This document shows, piece by piece, positions 1-61,612 of a stretch of 64,000 nucleotides of DNA. Location: NCBI GenBank assembly GCA_033980235.1, contig CM067072.1, forward strand, positions 24,434,692 through 24,498,691, given 5' to 3'. Under the pieces are notes generated by a model. It saw nothing but the letters and a program-made list of their open reading frames with translations. It made no database searches and was not told the origin of the DNA. A program made the position numbers and the translations under genes. Origin of the DNA: Diadema setosum (Eukaryota; Echinodermata; Echinoidea; Diadematoida; Diadematidae). Position 1 is the stretch's first letter. The number at the start of each line of letters is the position of its first letter.

Positions 1-2988
1 GACACATGCCAATGGCTTAAATATAATATTATTTACACAGTTAGGCATATGTTTGATACATAAATCATTTGTTTCAGGTGAGATGGAGTCCATCTCTACA
101 CAGCACACCTTAAAATCACCAGCATAAGAAGGCTACTGCCCTAGTATTCATATTGTACAATTGCCAGCACAGGAGGGCTACTAGCCTGGTGTAGGGTACA
201 ACCGAAGGAGTGGGGAGTTCATTTTTTCTCCTCATATTTGAGGTGTGCGAAGTGAAAAGCTGATAAAATTACCCCCGGAAAGAGGAATTAATTAATAGAG
301 CACATGATTGCATGCCTAGAGGCTTAAATTTGATCCGTCTACATTCACAGCACAGGATGGACGCTCGCCTCCCATTGAGACACATTATAATGACATTGCT
401 ATCAAATGCTTTTTAGTGCTTTATTATAAAAGAATACATTTAGCCATTTTACCATGTACTTGTGTATTCTCTTTATCAACTGGACATAACATTCACACAT
501 ATGAATTTACAATCATTCTCAACATCAATGTATGTGTATATATGTGACGACAGAGCAAGACTGTACAGTGTTACCCTCAATAATCATTAATGTGAGCTAA
601 AAATTGTTTCTTAAAAAAAGAAAAGCAGCGGCAAAGTGCCAACATTATCCCAGTTTAGTATGACCAAAAAAGAAAGTTAGATAAATATAAAGAAAATACA
701 AAAACAACAGAAAAAAGTCAACTTGTAATATGAGCATAACAAAATGCACTTTTGAAAATAATCATTGAAGGTAGAACTGTTTTACAGGCACCACACCCTT
801 GCCACGAGGAAGTTACAACTCCTGTCGAATGTACACTGGATTGCTCCATGCATCACATAAGCATTAAGTTACATAATTTTATCAACTCTTACAAGATGCA
901 ACACAAATCACAACGTCATCAAATCACTGATGACATACACAAGTAGATGGATAATCTGAGAATCCATTCTGCACATTCATCACCAGCAATTTTGAAACAA
1001 GTGTCACGTTGCAAGCACCTACTCCTCAAGATATGGAAGGAAAAGAAATCTTGCAGACACACCTCGTCATCAGCGGGCTGCACTTTCCTGTAGCAGTTGC
1101 CCATTTTGAGCTTAACTCTCTGAATACCAGGTCCAATGCTGGAGTAATTCTCCCAAGCCCAGAAAGACTTAACAGAAAATGCAAGTCTTTTCTTAGACTC
1201 TTCAGTTCAATTCAAACAGATAGAGAGAGAAAAAAAAAATAAGAAGTCGGCTTCCTTCTTTTAATTCCCTGGTGTGCAATAATCCAATTAATGATATCCA
1301 AATCCTGGGGGCACATTCCTGAGAGTTCTTCCGCCATTAGAACCTTGTCGTTGGCTCGCTGTAGGATCCAGAGAAAGAGGGAAAAGGAGGGATGGTTGAG
1401 AGCTAAGACTTGGGCAGCCCTGTCATCGCTGTATCAAGCTCTAATCTCCACTGGAAATTTTGTCTCTCCACAAAGGACTTCCCAGGATATGCTTCCTCGT
1501 CGAATGTGCGGCTTAAGACGGTAAAGACGGCACTTCCTTCAGAAAAACCGTATGTCGCAGCAAGACACATGAACTGCACAGCTGCTCATGACGCGAAACA
1601 CACAACACGTTTTAAAGGACGTAGAGAATCTCTTGACATTCGACAGCAAGGTCCGGGAAAGAGAAAGACGTCAGGGGGGAGGTGGAGAGAAGAACAACAG
1701 CGTGGCATGGAATTGAGCATGTGGAGAACAAAACAGCACAGTCTGTTTGATTCGTAACAGATAAGGGGGGTTTGAAATGACTAAGCTGTGAGAATTAGCG
1801 TGAGGTGGGCTCGCAGTGAGGGGGTGGCGTGCTCGTCTCATCAACCCAAGGAATCTTATACTATTATAGCTGGGATCGGGAAAACCTCGCCAAACACATG
1901 ACTCTTGTGGCGAGCATGTGTGTGCGTGCAAACTGCCACAGCACGGGAATGGAAAAGGGGCACCACGTACGGGAGAGCACGGGGCGAAAGAGCCCGGAAT
2001 TAGTGGCAAATTTTCATGTGGGTGTCGATTTCAAATGGCATCCATAACTAATGAGGGATCATGATTCACCCCTGAAAATCCTCATTAGCTGATACAGTTA
2101 CAAACTCACATATTCACGGGGCATGGAAAGGTTACATACAGAATTCATCGATTTTCACTGAGCAAAAACATCGAGCCACTTGAAATATCTGTTTACTACA
2201 AATCCAAGATGGTACCGGTTGTCAGACAGCTGTTCTTTTTCAATGCTGAAATTGGCAACTTCCTATTGTTGGCCTGGTTTCTCCTATGCATCACAATAGA
2301 GAAAGCTACAACACTTCGGCTTTTCTCTTCTACAGTGTCAACAAATCTAAAAGTTCTCAGTATATGATTATATTCATTTTGTGACAGGCACTAATACATT
2401 TGTATACACACACACACACACACACACAAAGTTTTATTTGGTTTTGTTTTGAATTATTTCATGGTCTGTTGTTTGTTTGCTTGTTTGTATGTTTGTTTGC
2501 TTTTTTTTGGGGGGGGGGGTTGTAAGCATGTCATCTAAAAGGGAAACAATAAAGACAAGATTTTGCACTTAGCCCTGGAATAGTATAACATGGATAACAT
2601 GACCTAAAGAAACTACAAAGCCTTCTACCCTGAGAACTTTCTTCGGGCCCCAGAAAACTGGCACATACAGGGATATCTTTCTTTATTTTTGTTTGAGGGG
2701 AGTATTCTCCTTTCTAAAATTTTTCCCCACTAAAAATAAATTACTTTTACCGATAGGTGATTGAGCCAATGTTGCTTCAAAAGAAGTTCATATTTTGCTC
2801 TGAATTATTGAGTTTCCTCTAAAAATAGTGCAGCTGAATCAAATATATCTCATGCTGCAAAGATTACTATCTTTCGTTTAGTTGCTTCGGTGTCAGTTAT
2901 GCTTCCTCCCAGAACTAATCCACTTGAGGCATAAAAGAGAAGTGTGGGAGCAGAGCCTAAAAAAGACTTTGAATAGCATCAAACTTTC

Positions 2989-3313
2989 AGGCCTGAATTC
3001 ACGAAGGTGGTACAAATGAAACCATGGTTTAAACCATGGACAAAAACCATGGAGCGCCAAGTGTCGCATGGAATATTTCGTTACGAAATCAGTCATTTCG
3101 TCGATGAAATGTTTATTTTGTAACGAAATGACATTTTTTAACTAAATGAACATTTCGTCCATGAAATGTTAATTTCGTTAACGAAACGGTCATTTTGTCG
3201 ACGAAATGACCAAATTCGTAACGAAATATTCCGTGCAACACTTGGCGCTCCATGGTTTTTGTCCATGGTTTAAACCATGGTTTCATTTGTACCAACTTCG
3301 TGAATTCGGGCCT
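2989..3313. mobile_element. 325-bp palindromic MITE (AGGCCTGAATTCACGAAG ends)
   Basis: Two arms of about 75 bp are near-perfect inverted repeats, each holding ACCATGGTTTAAACCATGG and TTGGCGCTCCATGG. The centre is itself rich in short ATTTCGT/ACGAAAT inverted words, so the whole element could fold into one long hairpin. No target duplication is obvious. A related end (TTCATGAATTCAGGCC with TACCATGG) is at 47366-47425. Confidence 0.8.
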
Positions 3314-6300
3314 ATGTGTTCACAAATGCTTCCAATGTACAATGTGGGACACATTGCAGAAGGCACAGGGCGCAACATATGCCTAGATGGAGAAATGCAT
3401 AGATTGGTAGTGTATAACGCAAGGAAGCTGATTGAGTTACAAGTGTATGTATACACCATGTATGTACAAATTCCAAGATTGGACCCTTGGTACATGTATT
3501 TTGCCTTATTCTTTGCATAATATCCATGGGGAAATCTAGAGAAAAACAAGCAAGTTTTCAAATCATTGCTCAGATTTTTTTTTTCTGCGCCTTCAATGCG
3601 ATGTAGTGCTTGACAAATAATCTTTCACAAATTTTCATGCTTTCATCCCCTTCTCCGAGAAACTAGAACCCAGGCATGGCCTATATGTGGAGGTGTGGGA
3701 ATATGTCACAAGAGTGCCTTTAACTTGATCCAAGAGCCAAAATTCACTATCAAATTGCATCTGTTTGTCCCGAGCAAGTTACACTTCAATCCCGTCACAT
3801 GAAAATAATGGAAGGGCTATAACTAACTGAAATGTAATGTGCATCTGTCTAACTGTTTCAATGACAAATGCCATTAAAAACACAAAAATTCTCTGCCAAG
3901 TACAACAGCTACCAATTGTATAAAAACAAATGCTTGCAAAATTATGAACATCTTTATGAATGACAACCTTATGAAAATGCAAAGAAATGCATGGATAGGA
4001 TAACAATTGTTTTTCACAATAATATTCTCTTACATTTTATGGACTGTTTTCATCCAAGCCTTGTCCAAAATAGCAACAATTTACTAGTATCTCTGTAATC
4101 TGACTGCCACTTGCAGAAATGGTAAAGCTTTTTAGAGGTTTGCAACATGCCCCTCACATTCAAACAGGAACAACCAAAACTTCTGAATACACCACAAAAT
4201 AAAATTGTTGAAAATGAGCTAGTTACATTAGGTGCATTTACTCTTGTATGAAAGCAACTATCTTAAACAGGACAAGAAGAGATGATTAAACAAAAGCTCA
4301 GGAGAAAACAAGTGGACTGAACATGGTGGAAAAAAAAAGGGGGGGATCTCTGCAATTTGGCTGGAATGATGAGGAAGGAACCAGCCACTTCTTTGACGTC
4401 AACTGATTCACTGCGACGGTGTTGGGTTGGCCCCTGTTCCTCTGCGCCTTTGGAGCAGCTGCCGTGACATGTGACCCCGGCAGTCATAATGGGGTGGAAG
4501 TCACACGCCAGGAAACAGGTCATGGAAATCTTCATTAAGCGCAGCGATCGGACATAAATTGATGACCCCTTTTTGGCTAATTACGATGGAATATCCATGG
4601 GTTCTTGTCATAGAAATCTCCTGAACAAATCTGAACATTATCACAAATTCTTACTGAAAATTACATAATGTATAAATAGTACAAATGAAAGAATGGCTGA
4701 ATGAATAAAAGATAAATAAATTAATATATACATATGTCCATACAGTGTACACGTAAATACACAAATACAAAATGTGCATACATGGTAATTTCATAGATCA
4801 CAGCCTTCCTTTACCTATTTTCTTTTATTTGCAACATGGGATTTATTCATTTGGGTTTTGTTTATATTTCATGATCTCATGGTAACAGTAGAATTAAAAA
4901 CAGAATCTATCAAAAATACTTCACCATATGCCACTCAATTTACGGGCAGTACAGTAAAATTGGAAACTTGTATGCCAATAAAATTTCCCACAGAGCCGAT
5001 GTGAGTGAACTTTGCTGGTCTATAATTTCACAGAGTAAGGTTTAAAGCAATTTAACCCCCTCCCCCATGTCTATTTTTTATCATTTTGCCTTCCGGAGCA
5101 AGAAATTCACAAAAACTTCTACACTGTGAGATTTTCCATCTGAAAAGAACTTCCTTAGTCAATTTGTAGAAGCACTTTATGAGGTGGCCTTGTTAGAATT
5201 GCCTGAGGCAACACTTGCCCTATCGCATTTAAACTAAAACCACATTTCTATGGATTTGGTGTTGTTATATCTTTTAATTATGAATTCTGCTATTCCCTAT
5301 GAATATATCACAGGGTAAAAATTTCTAATTTATTTGAGTCTTTTTTTAATCAATTGCCGTTGTCTATGCTGGTCAGCAGAATTATAAGAAGTTTTTTAAT
5401 CACTGCATTTATAACAGATCCTTAGACTGGCAACACATTTAAGAAGATTCAAGTTCATGTGTTTGTCTCATGTGGTAATTCTTTCTCCTTTTTTTGTGTA
5501 ATACATTTCTGATTTTGTACAGATTTAATGAATCTAACCAGTTCCCATGTAATCCTTCCCCAATTCAAGATGCTCAGCAAAAATTCACTGTTGCTAGTTG
5601 AAGAACAAGATGATAATTTCTAAAGAAAAATTACCCCGGGATTAGATGGGCCAAAATGAATGACACACTGGTCCTGGAGGTGGCAGCACAAAATGCAGAG
5701 AAAGTTATAATGTACACCAGCACACCACCATGATAAATTCTCATTTGCCAGAAGAGATAAAGAAAGTGTGATACATACAATAATTACTGGCACAATTGTC
5801 TTGTCTATACAACAATTGAAGAAACTTATTAAGATTCTAGCCATGTGTTTCTGCTGAAATCGGCAGAAGAATGCTCTGCTTGGAAATGTATGGTGTGTGG
5901 CTGCCTGTTACCACTCCATACAAATAAATGGCCCCCGGCACCCTTCTCGGTGCGGGAAGAGGGAGAGGGGTAGGAGATGTGGGTGATGGCATTTTATGTG
6001 ATTGAAATCTATTCCTAACACTTTATAAATAGTTACATTACAGAGAAAAACACACCAACTGTCATTCAACAAACAACTGAGTATTTAGCTTAAAACAAGA
6101 TGATCAGCTTCAGCCCAAAGTTCTGAAGCACAATGCACAGCTCAAAATAACTTGTTTTTCATAATTTCGTGACAGACAGAAAGGAAACAACACAAACAAA
6201 CATTCACTTAACACGACTTTAACCTGATATAATGGCAGATTCTAATGAATTCGTTGCACACCTACACAATCCTAAATGCATGAAAATTTGTTCCCATTTC

Positions 6301-7962
6301 TCTGCCATTTGCAGCAACTTTGAAGCAGTTTATGCGCTCTCTTTCTCTCTCCAGTACTGTAAGTTTTACGAAAACATTTCACTGGCTTTAAGAAAAGAAA
6401 AAAAAAATTGGCAGAAAAGATGCCCCAAATTAGCAGCAACAAGTTTTCATATGAGTCACTGCACTCTGAGAGACTATTTAGGGACGCACATCAGGCGTGC
6501 AGCATTAGACTCGCGTCAACGTGACGTCCCCGGGAGTGTATCATACCAACTCTTTCTTTCTTGTCTTCATTTCTTTCAACCCCCCCCCCCCCCCTTCATA
6601 TCCCCCTTCTTTCTTTGCTTTACTGCCTCATGAATTAAACAGCTTACATTCGTGTCAGGTTTCCCTATCCAGACAATAAAGAACATAGAGCCATGACTGT
6701 GTTACACATCATCCTACAGGCAAGTATAAAATGCCTAGAAAAAGAATGTAGCATAGGACAATAAAGGGTTTCACACTTGAAAAACAGCTCTTTGTAATCA
6801 TGTTTCTGAACAAGTTTAGAGTATTAGTAGTGTGTTCAGACACTGAAATGTGTCTCTTCACCCAACTGCCAACTGCAAAAGACACACCATATAAGAGCTG
6901 TGTCACAAACTTTGTGGTCTGTCAATCGAACATGCAACTCCCCAAACACTCAAGTGGTAGAGTAATATCATATAATGTCTATTCTCTCTTCGTTGCCAAA
7001 GCAATTATGAAGGTCACCCTGACCTCCACCTCGCTACACGCGTGTTAGAGGTCAAAGGTACAACCCGGATTAAGCAAAAGTCGACTGGACACCATGAGCC
7101 TTGTCCTTGTTCTTGCGCGTTGTTGGGATGTTGCGTTTTGAATGACACGATAAAATATCTCAAGATTATTTGTTCCAGCATTCACACACTTCTTGCATTG
7201 TGAATTATCACACTATTCCTCAATTTATTGCAATAATTGCCAAATAATCGCGAGATTTCTTGGGATTTGGATCGTGATGCTGATCGCGCTATTAAGTGAG
7301 ATTCTTAAATGTCTATACTGGAAAAAATCTTACTAATTTGGATCGCGATGCAAATCTCAAGATTTATATCCCACTAAGTCATGTCAGTGTGAATCCATTA
7401 CTGATGCAAAAAAAGGCGCACACCTTGAAGATCTATGGTTATCTCGGCACACTCGTTAGAAGACACAGCTGTTTCCTGATTCACCCACTCCAACGCTGCC
7501 ACTCTGGCAAAGCTACTTTAATTTGCTTGTTGTATCATCCTTGACATTTTCACAATCACATTACCTCATGAATCTCTTCTTCTTCTTCTTCTTCTTCTTC
7601 TTCTTTTTTTAAACCGTCTGCGTGCATAACACATCGTCATAACCTGATATTAGCTGGCGTGTGAAGCTGTGAAACTGCATGTGCTGCGTAAACTACACAA
7701 ACACCAACAGGTGAATAAATGAAATAAAAAAATAAAGCTCTCGGGCTCAGGTAATTTTTTAGCTCTCAAAGAAAGATTTTTACGAGGAGGATGCCTCATA
7801 GCCATGTCTCTCTCACTCGTTCAGGGCTACTGCAAAAAAGCCAGTGGGCAGGTTAAAGTTGATATTAGATGAAAGAAACTCTGCATGATCATGACAGTGA
7901 CAAAAGATAGTGACCGCGACAAAAAAACCCCAAAACAAAACAATAATAACATGATAATAATA

Positions 7963-8401
7963 CAGTTGAACCTCTATTATCCGGCCTCCCTTTATCCGGA
8001 TCTCTCTATTATTCGGACGCAATCTCGCCGTGATTTTTTTATCTTTTTTTAATAATTACGGGAGGAAACACACATGAATTACATATATACTTGATACATT
8101 TCTTAATAATTATTTAGGTAAATCATCCCAAGAATTTATAAAAGAAAATGATTTCCGCTTGCAAACACGAACCTCTATTTTGGGGTCTGTTACTGAGTGT
8201 AACAATGAAAAGGTCGCAGTATACACATTACTACATGTGGTACTACAATAGGCTACATCAGTACATGTGTATGTGTATGTACCATAGAGCTCTATTATAC
8301 GGTAGGTACATGTATAAAGCATTGAGTCTCCCGTATCCGGCCAAATCCCTTATCCGGATGAGCCCCGGTCCCGACTTGTCCGGATACGAGAGGTTCAACT
8401 G
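7963..8401. mobile_element. Pogo/Tigger-like MITE, TA target site
   Basis: Ends are CAGTTGAACCTCTATTATCC and the reverse complement of CAGTTGAACCTCTCGTATCC, flanked by TA on both sides. The CAGT....CCTC..TATCCG start is the hallmark of Tigger/pogo elements (Tc1/mariner group). No transposase frame is present. Confidence 0.8.
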
Positions 8402-8653
8402 TAGTGAAAAAGGCAAAGACAATAACAACAACTCACTGGCTCTCACTAAAAACATCAGAAGAAGCAAAGAGGAAGGAACTTTTCCCTTGCTCCATAGATG
8501 CTCTTTTTATCTCTCCTTCTCCAGTAAATGGTGGTCCATACTGACCTGTGCAAACCATCCGACAGTCTTTCTATGCATTTTTACTGTTTTCTTCAATGCA
8601 TAGAAGAAACTTTTAGCCCACTGAGAGGTACCAATTACAGTTAAGGAGACATA

Positions 8654-9244
8654 GACCCCGTTTACAGTGCGAGGCTCGGCCGCGGCCGAGTCCAGCCCCG
8701 CTTCAGTGTAAACGCGCAAAAGGCCAAATGCGAGGCCAAAATTGGCCTCGCATTTGGCCTCGCTCTGGAGGTGGTCTCGGCCGCGGCCGAGCCGCGGCCG
8801 AGCCCGGCCTCTTCTTGGTGTAAACGCAAACTGGGCCAAATGCGCGGCCAATTGCACGGCCAATTTTAGTCTGGCTTCCAAAACCTCTGCCTGTATCTTT
8901 CGCTATTCAGGACATTAACCCCCTCAACGTCGAAAACTAGTATAGTTTAAGGTGGTTTTGTCCTGCAAAGGATTTTTTCTTTCGGCAAAGGCCTTTGCCC
9001 GAACGGCGACTTCGTCGCCACGGAATTCATTTGGCAAAGGGTCTGAAAACCAGACAATACCAAATTGCGTTTGTTTACAAGCAGAGCGCCACATACGACA
9101 AAATATTGAAAGGTTTGAATCAAAAGCGCGGCCGAGCCCAGCAGTGTAAACGGACAAAATTGCGAGGCACGGCCGCGCAATTGAGGCCGGACTCGGCCGC
9201 GGCCGAGCCGCGGCCGAGCCCGGCCCTGCACTGTAAACGGGGTC
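8654..9244. mobile_element. GC-rich palindromic MITE (GACCCCGTTTACAGTGC ends)
   Basis: Perfect 17-bp terminal inverted repeats at 8654-8670 and 9228-9244, with ATA directly outside both ends (3-bp duplication). Inside each end are repeated GGCCGCGGCC palindromes, and 8722-8759 is a near-perfect 38-bp palindrome of GGCCAAATGCGAGGCCA arms. The middle (8880-9110) is ordinary AT-richer DNA. The GC content of the arms is far above the surroundings. Confidence 0.82.
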
Positions 9245-9394
9245 ATAATAATGTATTGATGTCAGTTTCAGTGACATAGAAATCATCAAGCATTAAAGAG
9301 TTTTTTTAAAAAATCACTTTGTGACTTGCTTCCTTTTGCCATGCAAAAGGTCAGAGCAGCATACAGTGACCTCCTCTGACCTCTGAACTCTCAC

Positions 9395-59933
<50,539 letters not shown>

Positions 59934-60656
59934 CTGTGGAAAAAAACAAACAAAAAGAAGAAACCATTAAACATACCTGTATCATTTCTCGCTACAATCA
60001 TTTCAAATAAACACTCATCAATCTATTCCCCTCCCTTGTTGCTTTGTCTCTCCATCTCCATCTTTCTTCCCTCTCTTCAGTCCCAAGCACCTCAAGCACC
60101 CCAAGCACCTCCTGATCTGGAGATCCTCCCGCCTGAAACCCCTAGCAAACGGGAGACTCCAACTTGATGTGTGCTTCGCACATATCACAAGCAGCGAAGT
60201 TCCTTGCAGCCGGGGTCCAGGACCCTTCTGTGGGCCCTGGAAGCTCTATGGTTATAGATGCTCTCTCGTGCTACCTAAGGCTTACTTCTCAACATACAAC
60301 GACACTAAGTAAGAAATCATTTCAAGCGGGAGACACAGAGACAGGGCGGGAGAAATCAAATCTCAAGCGGGAGAACGGGAGATTTTGCAAAAATGGGCTT
60401 TCGGTGGGAGATCTCCCGTCGAAAGCTGGAGAGTTGGAGTCTTTGTCTCTTTGTAAAATTGCCAGTTTAGAAACTGAAACATGGTTGACCACCTGCCTTC
60501 TATAGAAACCCAAGTCCCTTTCATACTGAAAGATATCTTGACCTACAGAATGAAATGATCTTGTCTAGAAACAGCCAGCTAACCATGCATGTACAGTGTA
60601 CATTCATTGACTGAGTGTCACTTTGGACTACAGACAGATTCTTATAAAACTTAAAA

Positions 60657-61227
60657 TTAAAGGACAAGTTCACCTTCATAAACATAAGGATTGAGAAAAT
60701 GTAGCAATATTAGTAGAACACATTGAAAGTTTGAGGAAAATCGGACAATCCATTCAAAAGTTATGAATTTTTGAAGTTTTTGTGCAGTAACCGCTGGATG
60801 AGAAGACTACTGCAGTGTATGATGTCACATGCGTACAACAATATAAGGAAAATATAAAGAGAATTTTACAAAATTTCATCTTCTGAAAAAAGTACACATT
60901 CCCTTGACTCGTTACCGACATATGTTATGGGTAATATTATTCTCCCTGCCTTTATAAAGAGGCAAGTCAAGTGCTCTTTTATTATGTGAAAAAAGTGAAA
61001 ATATGTTGAATTTTCTTTACATTTTCTTCATATTGTCCTGTTGTATGCATACGACATCACAAGCTGTAGTAGTCTCCTCATCCAGCAGTTCCAACACAAA
61101 TATTTTAAAAATTCATAACTTTTGCATCGATTGTCCAATTTTCCTCAAACTTTCACTTATGTGTTCTACTAATATTGCTGCATTCTCTAATAATCCTTAT
61201 GTTTATGAAGGTGAACTTGTCCTTTAA
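60657..61227. mobile_element. TTAA-type MITE family A, copy 2
   Basis: TTAA stands at both ends, with AGGACAAGTTCACCTTCATA and its reverse complement just inside. The internal block reads as the reverse complement of copy 1 (10707-11312), so the two are inverted relative to each other. Confidence 0.87.
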
Positions 61228-61423
61228 TGTGTGAACTTGTTGAGTCTTAACCAGTCAGAATCCAGCACTGAAGACAGTTTGTGTGTCATATTCATATTTT
61301 GAATGTCAAATATTCTGCTTCATGCTTGATGAACAACCACAATGTACAGATGTACTGTGTGTCTCATCCCTTCACTGAGATATTTGTGCATAATGCAAAT
61401 TATGCACACTTCAGGGTAATATA

Positions 61424-61612
61424 CTGTAAAACCAGCAATTTTTACATGCATGAAACTTTCACGAATTTCTCAAGGGGGCCAATTCAAGATTTCGAAAAAA
61501 GTTTTTGTCTCCACAACGCAATGAATTCGCAAAAGTCTAATGCTGCAAAAAAAAAAAGGAAAGTGGCTCCAATTCTTGAAAGTTTCATGATGCGAATGTT
61601 TCTGGTTTTACA
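61424..61612. mobile_element. MITE with CTGTAAAACCAG ends
   Basis: CTGTAAAACCAG at the left and CTGGTTTTACA at the right; inside them ATGAAACTTTC and GAAAGTTTCAT also mirror each other. TA lies just left. A long G run follows at 61621. Confidence 0.7.

Larger units (their letters stand above)
1..9394 (-). other. FCHO intron (partial), downstream of the last visible exon
   Basis: No convincing exon was found. It holds a CA repeat (about 2405-2428), a 325-bp palindromic element (2989-3313), a CTT repeat (about 7573-7604), a pogo-like MITE (7963-8401) and a GC-rich palindromic MITE (8654-9244). Segments 1070-2050 and 4350-4560 are more GC-rich than their surroundings and carry incidental open frames on both strands, with no splice context or known motif. 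The rest is AT-rich unique-looking sequence in which I see nothing specific. Confidence 0.7.

Noticed and set aside
4263..4535. 90-codon minus-strand frame, considered as a further FCHO exon
   Set aside because: It does not continue the F-BAR sequence after FNVQE and lacks matching splice phase; possibly a GC-richer non-coding block.
8995..9289. Several overlapping frames of 94-121 codons
   Set aside because: They lie in the GC-rich MITE where stop codons are rare.
60050..60445. GGGAG-rich region with GACTCCAACT/AGTTGGAGTC inverted words
   Set aside because: Looks like a dispersed repeat but I could not define its ends, and the inverted words are only 10 bp.
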